Part shown: piece after piece, positions 1 through 8,395 of the stretch
Layout of the letters: every line of letters starts with the position of its first letter
How positions within the stretch are numbered: the stretch's first letter is position 1
NCBI GenBank assembly: GCA_945905745.1
Contig: CAMDQF010000006.1
Coordinates: 1 to 47,960 of the forward strand
Length of the DNA stretch: 47,960 nt
Direction of reading: 5' to 3'
Origin: Litorilinea aerophila
Lineage (GTDB): Bacteria > Chloroflexota > Anaerolineae > Caldilineales > Caldilineaceae
Translations under genes and position numbers: made by a program
Notes under the pieces: model-generated
Told to the model about the DNA's origin: nothing
Databases searched by the model: none
The model's input: the letters and a program-made list of their open reading frames with translations, nothing else

Positions 1-132
1 GCTTGGCTTGACCAGTGGTTCGGTCAACTTTTACCAAATTCATCGTGGCTCACCGCTCTACTGACTGCCATTTCGTGTCTTATGTTGACGCTACTCTTTA
101 CTCAACATCAATCTCGTGTTTCACTCAAAAAA
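1..132. other. left edge, no assigned gene
   Basis: No gene can be assigned to the first 132 bases. One forward frame is open from base 1 to 264 and would encode a hydrophobic stretch (about residues 15-32) followed by basic residues. It could therefore be the tail of a membrane protein that starts outside the window. It would overlap the 3' end of the leftward gene at 133-693 by about 130 bases, which makes it doubtful. Confidence 0.2.
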
Positions 133-693
133 TTACCGAACGCCCAGAGCTTTGTCGTATTCAGTCGATTCCATCAGATCTTTTATTTTATTGGTGTAAT
201 TGGTTATCTGCTGCCCCAACTCAATGCTTGGCGTAGAAACTTGACTCTGTGCGGAATCAACTGAGACAGAATCGCTGGGGATGTTTTTGCGGCTCAGATC
301 TGTGAATGATCTAATGTCGCTATTATTACTGAAAAGAATCTTAGTTATGCCGTTAAGATGAGCGACAATTTCAGCGCGGTCAGCTTGGCGGCTCTCATCG
401 TCACCATAATTCCTGGCCCTAAATATATTCTCTCGCAGCCTGTGCTCTTGAGCTAGGACGGCAAACAGCTCGGATTCAGTCCGCGACGCTTCATTTTTGA
501 GCTTTTCAATAGCTAGTTCAAGGATACTATACTCGTCATCACCTGTCTCGTTCTCCCTGTCATTCTGCTCTATGACGTCGCCGTTTCCTTGACGTTTGAG
601 TATCACTTCCAAAAGAGGCTTAGAACCAAATATGATCGCATAGAGAGCTGCAATTCCTGCGATAATCGTAGCCAGTAGGGCAATGGTCTCCAC
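133..693 (-). CDS. small membrane protein with the same C-terminal domain as the TIR protein
   Basis: This 186-residue protein starts at a GTG preceded by GAGGT six bases upstream. Residues 3-23 form one hydrophobic segment, probably a membrane anchor. A polar linker follows, then a helical domain at about residues 55-135. Residues 84-117 align without gaps to residues 201-234 of the TIR protein at 3395-4138, with 14 of 34 identical, including RxRENxxxxR, the YG/FG turn, RxxIVxxLN and IT. Both copies also end in RSFT. The shared domain resembles in position the effector-associated adaptor domains known from bacterial conflict systems, but I cannot name its family. The rest of the C-terminus is low in complexity. 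The gene lies 61 bases after the phosphohexomutase on the same strand. Membrane anchoring of a TIR partner is an inference. Confidence 0.7.
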   Translation of the reverse strand: METIALLATIIAGIAALYAIIFGSKPLLEVILKRQGNGDVIEQNDRENETGDDEYSILELAIEKLKNEASRTESELFAVLAQEHRLRENIFRARNYGDDESRQADRAEIVAHLNGITKILFSNNSDIRSFTDLSRKNIPSDSVSVDSAQSQVSTPSIELGQQITNYTNKIKDLMESTEYDKALGVR

Positions 694-754
694 TTCTTAC
701 CTCATTGATCAACATTCGAAGGATATGCAACTGTTCAATCGGACTAGACTTTCT

Positions 755-2167
755 CTACCCAGAAGGCACTGACGACTCTATAAACGAATATATCTCCTGA
801 GCTGCTTCATTTACCACATCGGGATCGCTTAATAAGCTTCCCTCAAACATCACGGTTAGTCGTCCGGGTTCTGTGCTTGAATACCAGATCTTCTCCCGCG
901 AATCATCACCAATCAGTGCCAGATAACGCTGCTTCATTTCCTCCAACCCCAATAATGTCTTCAAGCAAGGCGTCTGGCGAGGCCTGTCCGATACAAGAGC
1001 TTGAGGGAATTTGATATAATCAGAAACAAGGTGATGAAGAGCATTTTCTTGTGCTGTATCCGCGATGATTCCTATGAGCAATAAAGATGCAAAAAGGGGG
1101 TCAGCAGATCCGTGGTATGAATCATTGACAATGAGATTGCCAACTGATTCAGCACCCAAGAGTAGCTTCTTCCTGTAGATCACATATTCCAGGTTCTTAT
1201 CGCCGTGTTCTGTTCGAATGGTGGAAATGCCATACTTCGCCAAACTGTGATCGAGGCCTCTATTGGTAGATGTAGACGTGACGATTGCGCTACCCCCTAA
1301 CATCTCCTTGTCATGGAAATGTTTGGCCAATATAAACAATATGTCTATTCCATCATACGTTTGGCCGTCTCTATCCACGATCAGTAATCGATCGCCATCA
1401 CCGTCAAAGGCCAGACCATAGTCCGAGCCAGTGTCACGGATCCGTTGTGCAAAGCGATTTGGCTCACGACGAACATATTCCGAACCTGAATCACCACCTA
1501 TCTGTGTTCCATCCTGCTCAATATTGACGAATTGGGTTGTCGAGCCGAGAAGTTTGAAAACCTCTGGAGCCACACGCGCCACCGCGCCGTTTGCACAGTC
1601 TATGAGTAGCCTTGGTATGGGGCGACTAACACCAGACAGACTTACCTGATCAGCGGCGTATTCTTTTAGTAAGTCATCAACGCTAGGAGGCGTTGATGAT
1701 CTCGTTGCAATTTTCTGCTGTCTCTGATTGATATCCGTGTCAGCTATCAGGCCCTCGATTTCGCTCTCATCTTCGACCTCCAGCCGAAAACCAAGGGAAT
1801 TTAGTAGCTTGACTCCGTTGTACTGAGGCGGGTTATGAGACGCCGTGATGATCACGCCTAGATCTGCTCTATATTTTTTTGTCAAATAGGCTACTCCGGG
1901 GGTAGTTATGACGCCGAGATTCACTATCTCAATCTCATCGCAACTTAGACCTGCGACAAGTGCGTTGGATAATTCCCTCCCTGAAGAACGAGTATCTCGT
2001 CCGAGATAAACGGTTGCCTTCTCCTTCTTGACGTTCTTTGATAACTTCAACTTTAATAATAAATACTTACGTATCGCCAAGCCGATCTGCCACATACCTA
2101 GCGAATCGATCGGCCACTTACCTGCGATACCCCGAAATCCATCAGACGAAAATCTTATTGTAGGCAT
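755..2167 (-). CDS. phosphohexomutase (GlmM/PMM family) with altered phosphate loop
   Basis: This is an alpha-D-phosphohexomutase of 470 residues, the usual family length. The family interconverts hexose or hexosamine 1- and 6-phosphates in the cytoplasm, using a phosphoserine and Mg2+. The start SSDGFRG (about 7-13) corresponds to the family's GTDGxRG. TASHNPP (108-114) carries the phosphoserine Ser110. DGDGDR (255-260) is the metal-binding loop. The sugar-binding region reads GAESVGN where GEQSGH or GEPSGH is usual. The C-terminal phosphate-binding loop, normally RPSGTEP, is YSSTEPG (429-435), so the Arg and Gly are missing. Substrate preference (glucosamine, mannose or glucose) cannot be read from this. 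It sits between a HAD hydrolase and a TIR-associated membrane protein and not among cell-wall genes, and its base composition is lower in GC than the metabolic genes to the right. Confidence 0.85.
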   Translation of the reverse strand: MPTIRFSSDGFRGIAGKWPIDSLGMWQIGLAIRKYLLLKLKLSKNVKKEKATVYLGRDTRSSGRELSNALVAGLSCDEIEIVNLGVITTPGVAYLTKKYRADLGVIITASHNPPQYNGVKLLNSLGFRLEVEDESEIEGLIADTDINQRQQKIATRSSTPPSVDDLLKEYAADQVSLSGVSRPIPRLLIDCANGAVARVAPEVFKLLGSTTQFVNIEQDGTQIGGDSGSEYVRREPNRFAQRIRDTGSDYGLAFDGDGDRLLIVDRDGQTYDGIDILFILAKHFHDKEMLGGSAIVTSTSTNRGLDHSLAKYGISTIRTEHGDKNLEYVIYRKKLLLGAESVGNLIVNDSYHGSADPLFASLLLIGIIADTAQENALHHLVSDYIKFPQALVSDRPRQTPCLKTLLGLEEMKQRYLALIGDDSREKIWYSSTEPGRLTVMFEGSLLSDPDVVNEAAQEIYSFIESSVPSG

Positions 2168-2244
2168 TTATTCACGTATCCACTAAATTGCTACAAGACG
2201 GCGAGGACGGCACACCCCATTATTGGCTCAAACTCAGAAAACAC

Positions 2245-3225
2245 TTACCGCCTGGGATGCAGCGTAATCAATCTCGTCACGATTGGGAGTACATGCTTCA
2301 TGCTGGTGCGCGGTAAACCAGGCATGACATATCTACCGACAAGCCTTGCGCAGAACCGAAAGAAGTCGTTGTTGAATATACCCCAAAAACGGGTGAGAAT
2401 TGCACTTTTATCAGACATAAAAAACTCGGTTCTTATCCGTGCGCCGTATAAAGGCAATTGCCCGAACGGAATACCAGTCGGGCCAGCCTTCAAATTTTCT
2501 TGATCAAGAAGCGGAAATAGCCTGCCGAGGTGCTCGATCTTGGGGCATTTTTCGTCTGGATGACTGCCGTCTCGATCAAGCAGGATCGCCTGCGCATAAA
2601 CCCGACGCGCAGGATTCACAAATCCAGGCCTGTCATCAATGAAAATCGCTTCACCGCTGGTCACGCCCAAGCCATTCATGGCCTTTCGATGAATTCCACG
2701 ATTAGGTTTCAGACAGCGACAGTCACTTCGATACGATAGCATCAGACAATCAAAACTATCCCACAATTCCAAATGCTGAAGAATTCCTTCGGCTGACGGA
2801 AGGGCATTTGAAACACAGCCAAGTATCAATCCTAAACCCTTCAGTCTTGCCAGGGTATCATTCACGTCGGGGAAACACTGAAATGTTGTCGGGCCAAGCT
2901 GCCTGACGGCTAGTTCATCCAGCAGAACTTGGGGAGGATTATCCAGCCCCCAGCGTTTCAAAACGGCAGGGTAGAAGTCTTTGCTCAGGAAAGACTTCTC
3001 ATCTTCCAACGTTTGTATTTTCAGTAATTCTTTGGGCTTATAACTATTCCATATAGCGCGTTCGGTCGCTTTCAGTCGCTGTCTCAGTTTGGGTAGATCC
3101 ACATCCGACGGGGTCGAATTGCCCAGAGCGGCGAAAATCAGTTTGATAAATTCTTCGTTAACTTCTGGATTTCGCTCAACCAGGGTATCGCCAAGATCAA
3201 AAAACACTGCCTTAATGGTAGACAT
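2245..3225 (-). CDS. HAD-superfamily hydrolase
   Basis: This 326-residue protein has a HAD hydrolase core with all four motifs in order: FFDLGDTL with nucleophile Asp10, a Ser139 motif II (VSNA), Lys173 motif III (CLKP), and the acidic pair Asp197-Asp198 (FIDD) as motif IV. A helical cap lies at about residues 20-110. Position +2 from the nucleophile, the general acid in most HAD phosphatases, is Gly (DLGDT), so phosphatase chemistry is uncertain. About 90 residues after the HAD fold (230-326) resemble nothing I recognise. The gene is 77 bases upstream of the phosphohexomutase and on the same strand, so the two may be cotranscribed. Substrate unknown. Confidence 0.8.
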   Translation of the reverse strand: MSTIKAVFFDLGDTLVERNPEVNEEFIKLIFAALGNSTPSDVDLPKLRQRLKATERAIWNSYKPKELLKIQTLEDEKSFLSKDFYPAVLKRWGLDNPPQVLLDELAVRQLGPTTFQCFPDVNDTLARLKGLGLILGCVSNALPSAEGILQHLELWDSFDCLMLSYRSDCRCLKPNRGIHRKAMNGLGVTSGEAIFIDDRPGFVNPARRVYAQAILLDRDGSHPDEKCPKIEHLGRLFPLLDQENLKAGPTGIPFGQLPLYGARIRTEFFMSDKSAILTRFWGIFNNDFFRFCARLVGRYVMPGLPRTSMKHVLPIVTRLITLHPRR

Positions 3226-3394
3226 GACCGCCCCCTAGAATGATTGCTCAATTTGTGACATTATCCCTTTTTAGGGGATGGCATGTCCAACGAGGATTTG
3301 ACACGCATTTACCATATTCCCGAATTGGGCACTACAAATTGGGGAAAGAACACTCGTTCTGTCGATCCAATTTATGATCGATCCATGTGGCGCG
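3226..3394. other. intergenic gap within the putative TIR operon
   Basis: This 169-base gap separates the TIR gene from the HAD gene, both read leftward. I see a short CCCCTAAAAAGGG hairpin near 3266-3280 but no T-run that would make it a clear terminator. Readthrough is therefore possible but not shown. Confidence 0.4.
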
Positions 3395-4138
3395 TCATTC
3401 GCCCAGCGACGTGAAACTTCTGCCGCCCCAATCCAGAGTAATCCTATTTAGCTCATGTACGATTTGGGATCGTTCATGCCGAAGCGTTTCGGTCGAGCCG
3501 AATAATCTTTCGCTACGCAGATTTTCGCGTATTCGCGCCTCCAATACGGCAAAACTCAACATCGTTTCTGTGTCTGCATTCGCCAGAAGCTCACTTAATC
3601 GCTCTAAACCGCGCTCGTACGCGATGACATATCCATAGCTGCTTGATTTGGGCGCAATTCCACCAGATTGTGAGTTCGGTTTGAGCGGTGGCTTTTCACT
3701 CCCTGCCCCGCGAATCGCTTCAACGAGACGGCGCATCTGATAATCGAAGTCTGCCGACTTTCTCAAATCGAGGTATGTGAAGATACTGAGCCGATCCGGT
3801 AGAACGCAATTGCGCACCATCAGCGGTAACATACGTTGCCCACGGCCTACCGGGTCCTTTGTTTGAATCAGCAACGCTTCGAAATCTGTCCACTGGCTGG
3901 CTACCCAGTCCGGCGTCAGCACCAGCAACGTCTTGCGACTCTGCTGAACAGCGCGTTCTATGTTGATCAGGCTGGGTACACCGATTTGGAAATTGCGCTC
4001 ATCTATGCAGATGGTGAGACCTTCCTGCTCCAAGCGCTGTAAAAGTACATCATAAACCCACTTTTCATCCAAGTGGCTGTAGCTGATAAAGGCATCATAC
4101 TTGTAGCTTGGCGATGAATCGGTTGGTTCTGTCATCAA
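3395..4138 (-). CDS. TIR-domain effector with C-terminal adaptor-like domain
   Basis: This 247-residue protein begins with a TIR domain (about residues 12-145): YDAFISYSHLDE at the first strand, then IDERNFQIG, then SRKTLLVLTPDWVASQW with Glu87 at the position of the catalytic glutamate of NAD-consuming TIR enzymes. A Pro/Ser-rich linker (146-168) follows. A helical C-terminal domain (about 168-247) matches residues 84-117 of the membrane protein at 133-693. TIR proteins of this kind commonly act in anti-phage or conflict systems by NAD+ cleavage or by signalling, which is family knowledge and not shown here. A near-consensus promoter lies about 105 bases upstream. The first of two adjacent ATG codons is used, after an AAGGAT ribosome binding site. 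Confidence 0.88.
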   Translation of the reverse strand: MMTEPTDSSPSYKYDAFISYSHLDEKWVYDVLLQRLEQEGLTICIDERNFQIGVPSLINIERAVQQSRKTLLVLTPDWVASQWTDFEALLIQTKDPVGRGQRMLPLMVRNCVLPDRLSIFTYLDLRKSADFDYQMRRLVEAIRGAGSEKPPLKPNSQSGGIAPKSSSYGYVIAYERGLERLSELLANADTETMLSFAVLEARIRENLRSERLFGSTETLRHERSQIVHELNRITLDWGGRSFTSLGE

Positions 4139-4250
4139 GTGGCATCCTTGCTATCTGTGATTTTATGCCGAGGCAGGTCGATCCTACAGCCTACTCAAGA
4201 ATAATCATTTCCATATTCGAATCAAAAGTTGGAGCAAAGACTACGACAGT

Positions 4251-4279
4251 ATTATAGGCCCACACTTGTTTCTCGTCAA
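4251..4279 (-). promoter_or_regulatory. sigma70-type promoter for the TIR gene
   Basis: On the minus strand, TTGACG (4279-4274) is followed after exactly 17 bases by a perfect TATAAT (4256-4251). The predicted start is near 4244, giving a leader of about 105 nt before the TIR start codon. This is the best promoter match seen in the window. It may drive the TIR, HAD, phosphohexomutase and membrane-protein genes together. Confidence 0.6.
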
Positions 4280-4396
4280 TGCATGATTCAGAATCCTTGC
4301 GGTCACAAAAACTGTTCATTTTGACTACCGACAGAAGACAAACTAGACATCATAGCCGGTGTCGGGCTAGCCTTCTGCCGGAAATGAATCGTCACA

Positions 4397-5593
4397 TTAC
4401 GCCGCCTCGAAATAGCCCTTCAACCGTTGTAACCCGGTGACAATATCCGGCACGTCGATGCCCGAATAGGCAAAGCGGATGAAATTGTTGTCACGTCCGG
4501 GCAGGGGACGGCCAAAGTGCTTGCGGGTGCAGAACGAGACATCCACCTGCTCCAGCGCGCCCCGCATCAGGTCATTGACATCGGTCAACCCTTTACGCTG
4601 CATAATTTTGGAGACATTGGGGAAGAGGTAGAAGGTGCTTTCCGGTGCGGCGATGGAAATGCCGTCGATGGCGTTGAGACCAGCCACAGCCGCATCGCGG
4701 CGGGCGCGCAGGGTCTCCACAATGGCGTCGGGTCCGCTGGTGTCGCCGGGGATGGCGTCTACCAGCGCGTGCTGGATGAAGTGGGTGGTGCAGGACTCGG
4801 CGTTGGTGTTCAGTTTATTGAAGACGTCGATGACGGGTTTTGGCCCAATCGCCGCGCCCAGCCGCCAGCCGGTCATGGCGAAACGCTTGGAGCAGGTGTA
4901 AAGAATCACCGTGCGCTCCTGCATCCCCGGCAGGTTGACAATGCAGAGGGGATCGCCGCTGTAGCGCATTTCATAGTAGGCGTCATCGCTCATCACCCAA
5001 AGGTCGTTGGCAATCGCCAATTCCGCCACTGCTTCCATCTCGGCCCGGGTGGACTGGGCACCAAGCGGGTTCTGGTAGTTGTTGTAGATGATGGCGACTG
5101 TGCGGGGGGTGATGCTTGCCTTCAGTTCGTCCAGGTCCAGGGCAAAACCCGTGGGTGTCTCCACATAGCCGTAGGGCACAGCTACCCCGCCCTGATACTC
5201 AATTTGCGATTCGTAGATGGGGTAGCCGGGGTTAGGATAGAGCACTTCGTCGCCGGGGTTCATTACCGCGGAGATGAATTTGCCGATGACCGGTTTGCCG
5301 CCGGGCTGGACGGAGATATTCTCCGCCGCATACTTCACGCCCCGTTTGCTGCCCACATCCTCGGCCAGGACTGCGCGCAGGGGAGCGATGCCTGCGCCGG
5401 CGCAGTAGCCTGTATAACCGTCGGCGATGGCCTTGGCGGTGGCTTCCACGATATTGGCCGGGGTGGGCAGGTTGATGTCGCCCAGATGGAGGGGATAGAC
5501 TTTGTGACCTTTGGCGGCCCAGGCCGCGGCCGCGGCAGAGACGGCGAAGGCGGTCTCTGTGCCCAATTTGTCCAGTTGCTTGGCTAATTTCAT
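4397..5593 (-). CDS. PLP-dependent class I/II aminotransferase
   Basis: This 398-residue fold-type I aminotransferase is of normal length for the aspartate/aromatic aminotransferase group. Visible motifs are NNYQNPLG (substrate and PLP binding), DDAYYEMRY with the Asp that pairs with the PLP nitrogen, and CSKRFAMTGWRLG with the Schiff-base Lys236. Arg near the C-terminus (FIRFAYSG) is the usual carboxylate-binding Arg. The amino-acid specificity cannot be read. It reads leftward and stands alone, with a long imperfect hairpin (5717-5787) upstream. Composition becomes clearly GC-rich from this gene onward, unlike the TIR block to its left. Confidence 0.88.
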   Translation of the reverse strand: MKLAKQLDKLGTETAFAVSAAAAAWAAKGHKVYPLHLGDINLPTPANIVEATAKAIADGYTGYCAGAGIAPLRAVLAEDVGSKRGVKYAAENISVQPGGKPVIGKFISAVMNPGDEVLYPNPGYPIYESQIEYQGGVAVPYGYVETPTGFALDLDELKASITPRTVAIIYNNYQNPLGAQSTRAEMEAVAELAIANDLWVMSDDAYYEMRYSGDPLCIVNLPGMQERTVILYTCSKRFAMTGWRLGAAIGPKPVIDVFNKLNTNAESCTTHFIQHALVDAIPGDTSGPDAIVETLRARRDAAVAGLNAIDGISIAAPESTFYLFPNVSKIMQRKGLTDVNDLMRGALEQVDVSFCTRKHFGRPLPGRDNNFIRFAYSGIDVPDIVTGLQRLKGYFEAA

Positions 5594-5716
5594 CGAATGA
5601 CCTCGTAGTGTGATAAGAAAAAGGGGACGCAGATTTTTGTGATTTGGATTGATGAGCGCAGATTGGACTGCTCAATTAACCACGGCATACTGTACTGGTC
5701 AGACAGATGGTGGAGA
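5594..5716. other. intergenic region with degraded repeat
   Basis: This non-coding stretch contains GGACGCAGAT-like sequence near 5628-5660. It resembles the GGACGC...GCGTCC hairpin found inside the element at 17426-17561. No gene seen. Confidence 0.4.
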
Positions 5717-5787
5717 TTTCAACGCAAAGATGCGAAGGCGCAAAGAAACCGCTTTTCTCTTTGCATCTTTGCATCTCTGCGTTGAAA
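5717..5787. repeat. 30-bp imperfect inverted repeat (long hairpin)
   Basis: The arms 5717-5746 and 5758-5787 are inverted copies with 26 of 30 matches and an 11-base loop. Each arm is itself built from ACGCAAAG/ATGCAAAG-like units of about seven bases. It lies between two leftward genes and could terminate or stabilise the upstream transcript. Confidence 0.75.
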
Positions 5788-5800
5788 AGTAACCATTCCG

Positions 5801-6985
5801 TCATCCGGTGTATTCTGTGGTTGTAGTTCTTCTGTTCGCCAGTCGTCCCTGAATGCCCCGGCCCATCAGTTGGGCGGAGAGCCGGGCAGAAATAGTGAAA
5901 CCGAAGAAGAGGCCGAAGTCCTGCACCGCGGGGATGCTCGTCACAAACAGCCCTGGAATGTTCGTCTGCAAATGCTCGTCCAACCGGGGAGAGCCGTTGG
6001 ATGTCGCCAGTTCCGCCAGCAGATTGCCCCGCGCCAGCAGGGGCACCCGGCCCATCTCCACCTCATACCCCGTGGCAAAGAGTACCTGATCCACAAGGAA
6101 AGACGCTCCGCTCTCCAAACGAATCTGCAGCGCACCGTCGGCCTGCTCCTGACCGTCGGCCAGTTGGCTCTGCGGCCAGAGGGTGACATTCGGTTGGTTG
6201 ATGCGCGGCCAGAGCCAGGGTTCCAGTTTCAGCCGCCCTTCGGTCCAGAACCAGTGGTTGATGTCGTCTTTCTCCGCGTCGCTCAGATCACGAAACCAGT
6301 TGGGGTTGTCGGCCAGCCCGGCCACAATGCGGTTGGCCCGCCCCCAATCCGACGACTCGAAGCGGGGTGTGGGATGGCGGTAGCAGAGGTGGACGTGGGC
6401 CGCGCCGGCCTCGCGCAGGAGGGCCGCGCTCTCAAAGGCGCTCTGGCGTCCGCCCACAATCAGAATGCGCTTGCCAGCGAGAGGCGCAAAGTCCACCAAA
6501 TCTTTGCTGTGGGCGTAGCGGCCAGGGGGCAGGAGAGCCGCCAAATTTTCAGGAATGTGGGCAAAGTTGCCAAAACCCAGGGCCAACACCACATTCGCCA
6601 CCCCAATCGTCTCGCCGTTTTCCATCTGCGCCTGAAATTTGCCGTCGATGCGGTCTAGCCGCTCCACCAGCACCGGCTCGATAACCAGCCCTTTTTGCTC
6701 TTGAAACCAGCAGGCGTAGTCCAGATAAAATTCCAACGATAGCGGCTCCACATCCGCGGGTCTCTGGTGACGGGTCGCCAGAAAAGCCTCAATCGTGTGG
6801 ATACCAACCGGGTCCAGATGCCAGTCGCAGGCCGAGCGCAGAAACATCCCCGCGGGCATATTCGTACGCCAGAAGTCCATCGGCTTGCCCACGACCAGAT
6901 AATCAACTCCATCCGCCTGGGCCTGGGCCGCCATGGCCAGCCCAAACGGCCCTGCCCCCACAATCAGCAACTCAACCGAACGCAT
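5801..6985 (-). CDS. flavin-containing monooxygenase-like FAD/NAD(P)-binding protein
   Basis: This protein has about 394 residues from the ATG at 6985. A TTG four codons earlier is open but lies in the repeat, so the ATG is preferred. The N-terminus has a dinucleotide-binding GAGPFGLAMA motif (FAD). A second Rossmann motif, RILIVGGRQSAFESA (about 170-185), should bind NAD(P)H, and ATGYE near the C-terminus is the conserved FMO/thioredoxin-reductase-like motif. The architecture fits class B monooxygenases or lysine/ornithine N-hydroxylase relatives that hydroxylate small substrates. The FMO fingerprint FxGxxxHxxxY/F is not obvious. Its 3' end is followed by a long hairpin. Substrate unknown. 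Confidence 0.75.
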   Translation of the reverse strand: MRSVELLIVGAGPFGLAMAAQAQADGVDYLVVGKPMDFWRTNMPAGMFLRSACDWHLDPVGIHTIEAFLATRHQRPADVEPLSLEFYLDYACWFQEQKGLVIEPVLVERLDRIDGKFQAQMENGETIGVANVVLALGFGNFAHIPENLAALLPPGRYAHSKDLVDFAPLAGKRILIVGGRQSAFESAALLREAGAAHVHLCYRHPTPRFESSDWGRANRIVAGLADNPNWFRDLSDAEKDDINHWFWTEGRLKLEPWLWPRINQPNVTLWPQSQLADGQEQADGALQIRLESGASFLVDQVLFATGYEVEMGRVPLLARGNLLAELATSNGSPRLDEHLQTNIPGLFVTSIPAVQDFGLFFGFTISARLSAQLMGRGIQGRLANRRTTTTEYTG

Positions 6986-7021
6986 CCCAGTCCCCAATCC
7001 CTAATCCCCAATCCCCAATCC
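6986..7021. repeat. CCCCAAT/CCCCAGT heptamer repeat
   Basis: About five copies of a seven-base unit (CCCCAGT, CCCCAAT, CCCTAAT, CCCCAAT, CCCCAAT) fill the gap between the thiolase stop and the monooxygenase start. The same unit occurs at 13153-13211, 26559-26624 and 35905-35944. It resembles the short tandemly repeated repetitive heptamers described in cyanobacteria. Confidence 0.85.
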
Positions 7022-8230
7022 CTACTCCATCCGCTCAATCGCCACAGCCACGGCCTCGCCGCCGCCCAGACAGAGGGAAGCGATCCCCCGCTGCAAGCCC
7101 CGGTCGTGCAGGGCATGGACGAGGGTCGTCAGCAGCCGGGCACCCGTCGCTCCCAACGGATGGCCCAGGGCAATCGCACCGCCGTTCACATTCACCTTCG
7201 CCCAATCCCAGCCCGCATCGGCCAGGGCATAGCCGTTTGCCAGAATCTGAGCCGCAAAAGCTTCGTTGAGTTCGATCAAATCCACATCGGCCAGGGTCCA
7301 GCCGATTTTGTCCAGCAGTTTGCTGATGGCTTTGGCCGGCACGTCAAAAATGTACTTCGGCTCCACCGCCACCTGTGCATAGCCAGCGATACGGGCCAGG
7401 GGTATGGCGCCGATGGCCGCGGCTTTTTTCGCCCCGGCCAAGACCAGCGCTGCCGCCGCGTCGTTGAGTCCCGGCGCATTGCCCGCGGTCACCCGTCCGT
7501 CGTCCCGGAAAGCGGCAGGCAACTTTGCCAGAACTTCCAGAGACGTATCCCGGCGCGGCGATTCGTCCGTATCCACGAGCGTCACCTGCCCTTTGCGTCC
7601 GGTCACGGCGACGGGGGTGATCTCTTTTTTGAATTTTCCGGTGTCAATGGCGGCGATGGCCTTGCGGTGGCTTTCCAGCGCGTGGCGGTCCATCGCCTCG
7701 CGCGTCACTTCGTACTCGTCGGCAATAAATTCGGCCGCGTGGCCCATCGCCCAATCCTCAAAGGCGCACCAGAGACCGTCCACCACCAGCGCGTCGCGCA
7801 GTTGGCCGCTGCCGTAGCGCAGCTGGTTCATACGCCCGTCCACCAGATGGGGCGCGTTGCTCATACTCTCCACCCCACCCACAACGAAGAGATCGCCGTC
7901 GCCCAACCGGATGGCCTGGGTTGCCAGCATCGCCACTTTCAGGCTGGCCCCACAGACTTTGTTGACGGTCGTTGCGCCCACACTGACGGGCAGACCGCTG
8001 TGGATGGCGCACTGGCGGGCGATGTTCTGGCCCAGCCCCGCGGCCACGACGTTGCCCATCAGTACTTCGTCAACATCGGCGGGGTCCGGCAGGTTGGCCC
8101 GCTCCACCGCGGCACGCACGGCAGCCGCGCCCAACTGCGCGGCGGAGAGAGCGCCCAGAGTGCCCTGCAAACGGCCCACCGGCGTGCGGGCAGCGCTGAG
8201 GATAACGGCTTCGTCGTAGTAGTTGCTCAT
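7022..8230 (-). CDS. acetyl-CoA C-acetyltransferase (thiolase)
   Basis: This is a 402-residue thiolase, counted from the ATG at 8230. A longer upstream frame exists but is the antisense of fabH. Thiolases condense or cleave acetyl-CoA and acetoacetyl-CoA or longer 3-ketoacyl-CoAs in the cytoplasm. The full catalytic set is visible: Cys93 in NKVCGAS (acyl-enzyme), His357 in [10 protein letters not shown], and Cys387 in CLGGGEA. The LNEAFAAQ motif is also present. It is transcribed divergently from the KASIII gene, with 165 bases between them holding a promoter for each. Whether it serves beta-oxidation or biosynthesis is not shown by the neighbours. Confidence 0.92.
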   Translation of the reverse strand: MSNYYDEAVILSAARTPVGRLQGTLGALSAAQLGAAAVRAAVERANLPDPADVDEVLMGNVVAAGLGQNIARQCAIHSGLPVSVGATTVNKVCGASLKVAMLATQAIRLGDGDLFVVGGVESMSNAPHLVDGRMNQLRYGSGQLRDALVVDGLWCAFEDWAMGHAAEFIADEYEVTREAMDRHALESHRKAIAAIDTGKFKKEITPVAVTGRKGQVTLVDTDESPRRDTSLEVLAKLPAAFRDDGRVTAGNAPGLNDAAAALVLAGAKKAAAIGAIPLARIAGYAQVAVEPKYIFDVPAKAISKLLDKIGWTLADVDLIELNEAFAAQILANGYALADAGWDWAKVNVNGGAIALGHPLGATGARLLTTLVHALHDRGLQRGIASLCLGGGEAVAVAIERME

Positions 8231-8270
8231 CGGCAGGGCTTCCCAGAAAATGAGTGGAGTCACTTGTCCG

Positions 8271-8299
8271 ATTTTAGCATTCTTGGCGCGGCCCTGCAA
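8271..8299 (-). promoter_or_regulatory. candidate thiolase promoter
   Basis: On the minus strand, TTGCAG (8299-8294), a 17-base spacer and TAAAAT (8276-8271) precede the thiolase start by about 40 bases. The -10 box is good and the -35 box is weak. Confidence 0.4.
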
Positions 8300-8321
8300 C
8301 GATTGGGAAGTAAGAATGCGT

Positions 8322-8350
8322 TTGACGCTCCTGTCCAGGCCGAGTACACT
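8322..8350 (+). promoter_or_regulatory. candidate fabH promoter
   Basis: TTGACG (8322-8327), a 17-base spacer and TACACT (8345-8350) lie about 45 bases before the fabH start. The -35 matches 5 of 6 bases and the -10 matches 4 of 6. Confidence 0.5.
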
Positions 8351-8395
8351 GAAGACATCCCCGCGCCAGCGGCGGTACTTCCCAGGAGAAACCCA

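Noticed and set aside
6767-8395. Long forward frame joined to fabH
   Set aside because: It is antisense to the monooxygenase and thiolase genes, whose motifs are intact. The AGGAG-TTG at 8384-8398 marks the true fabH start.
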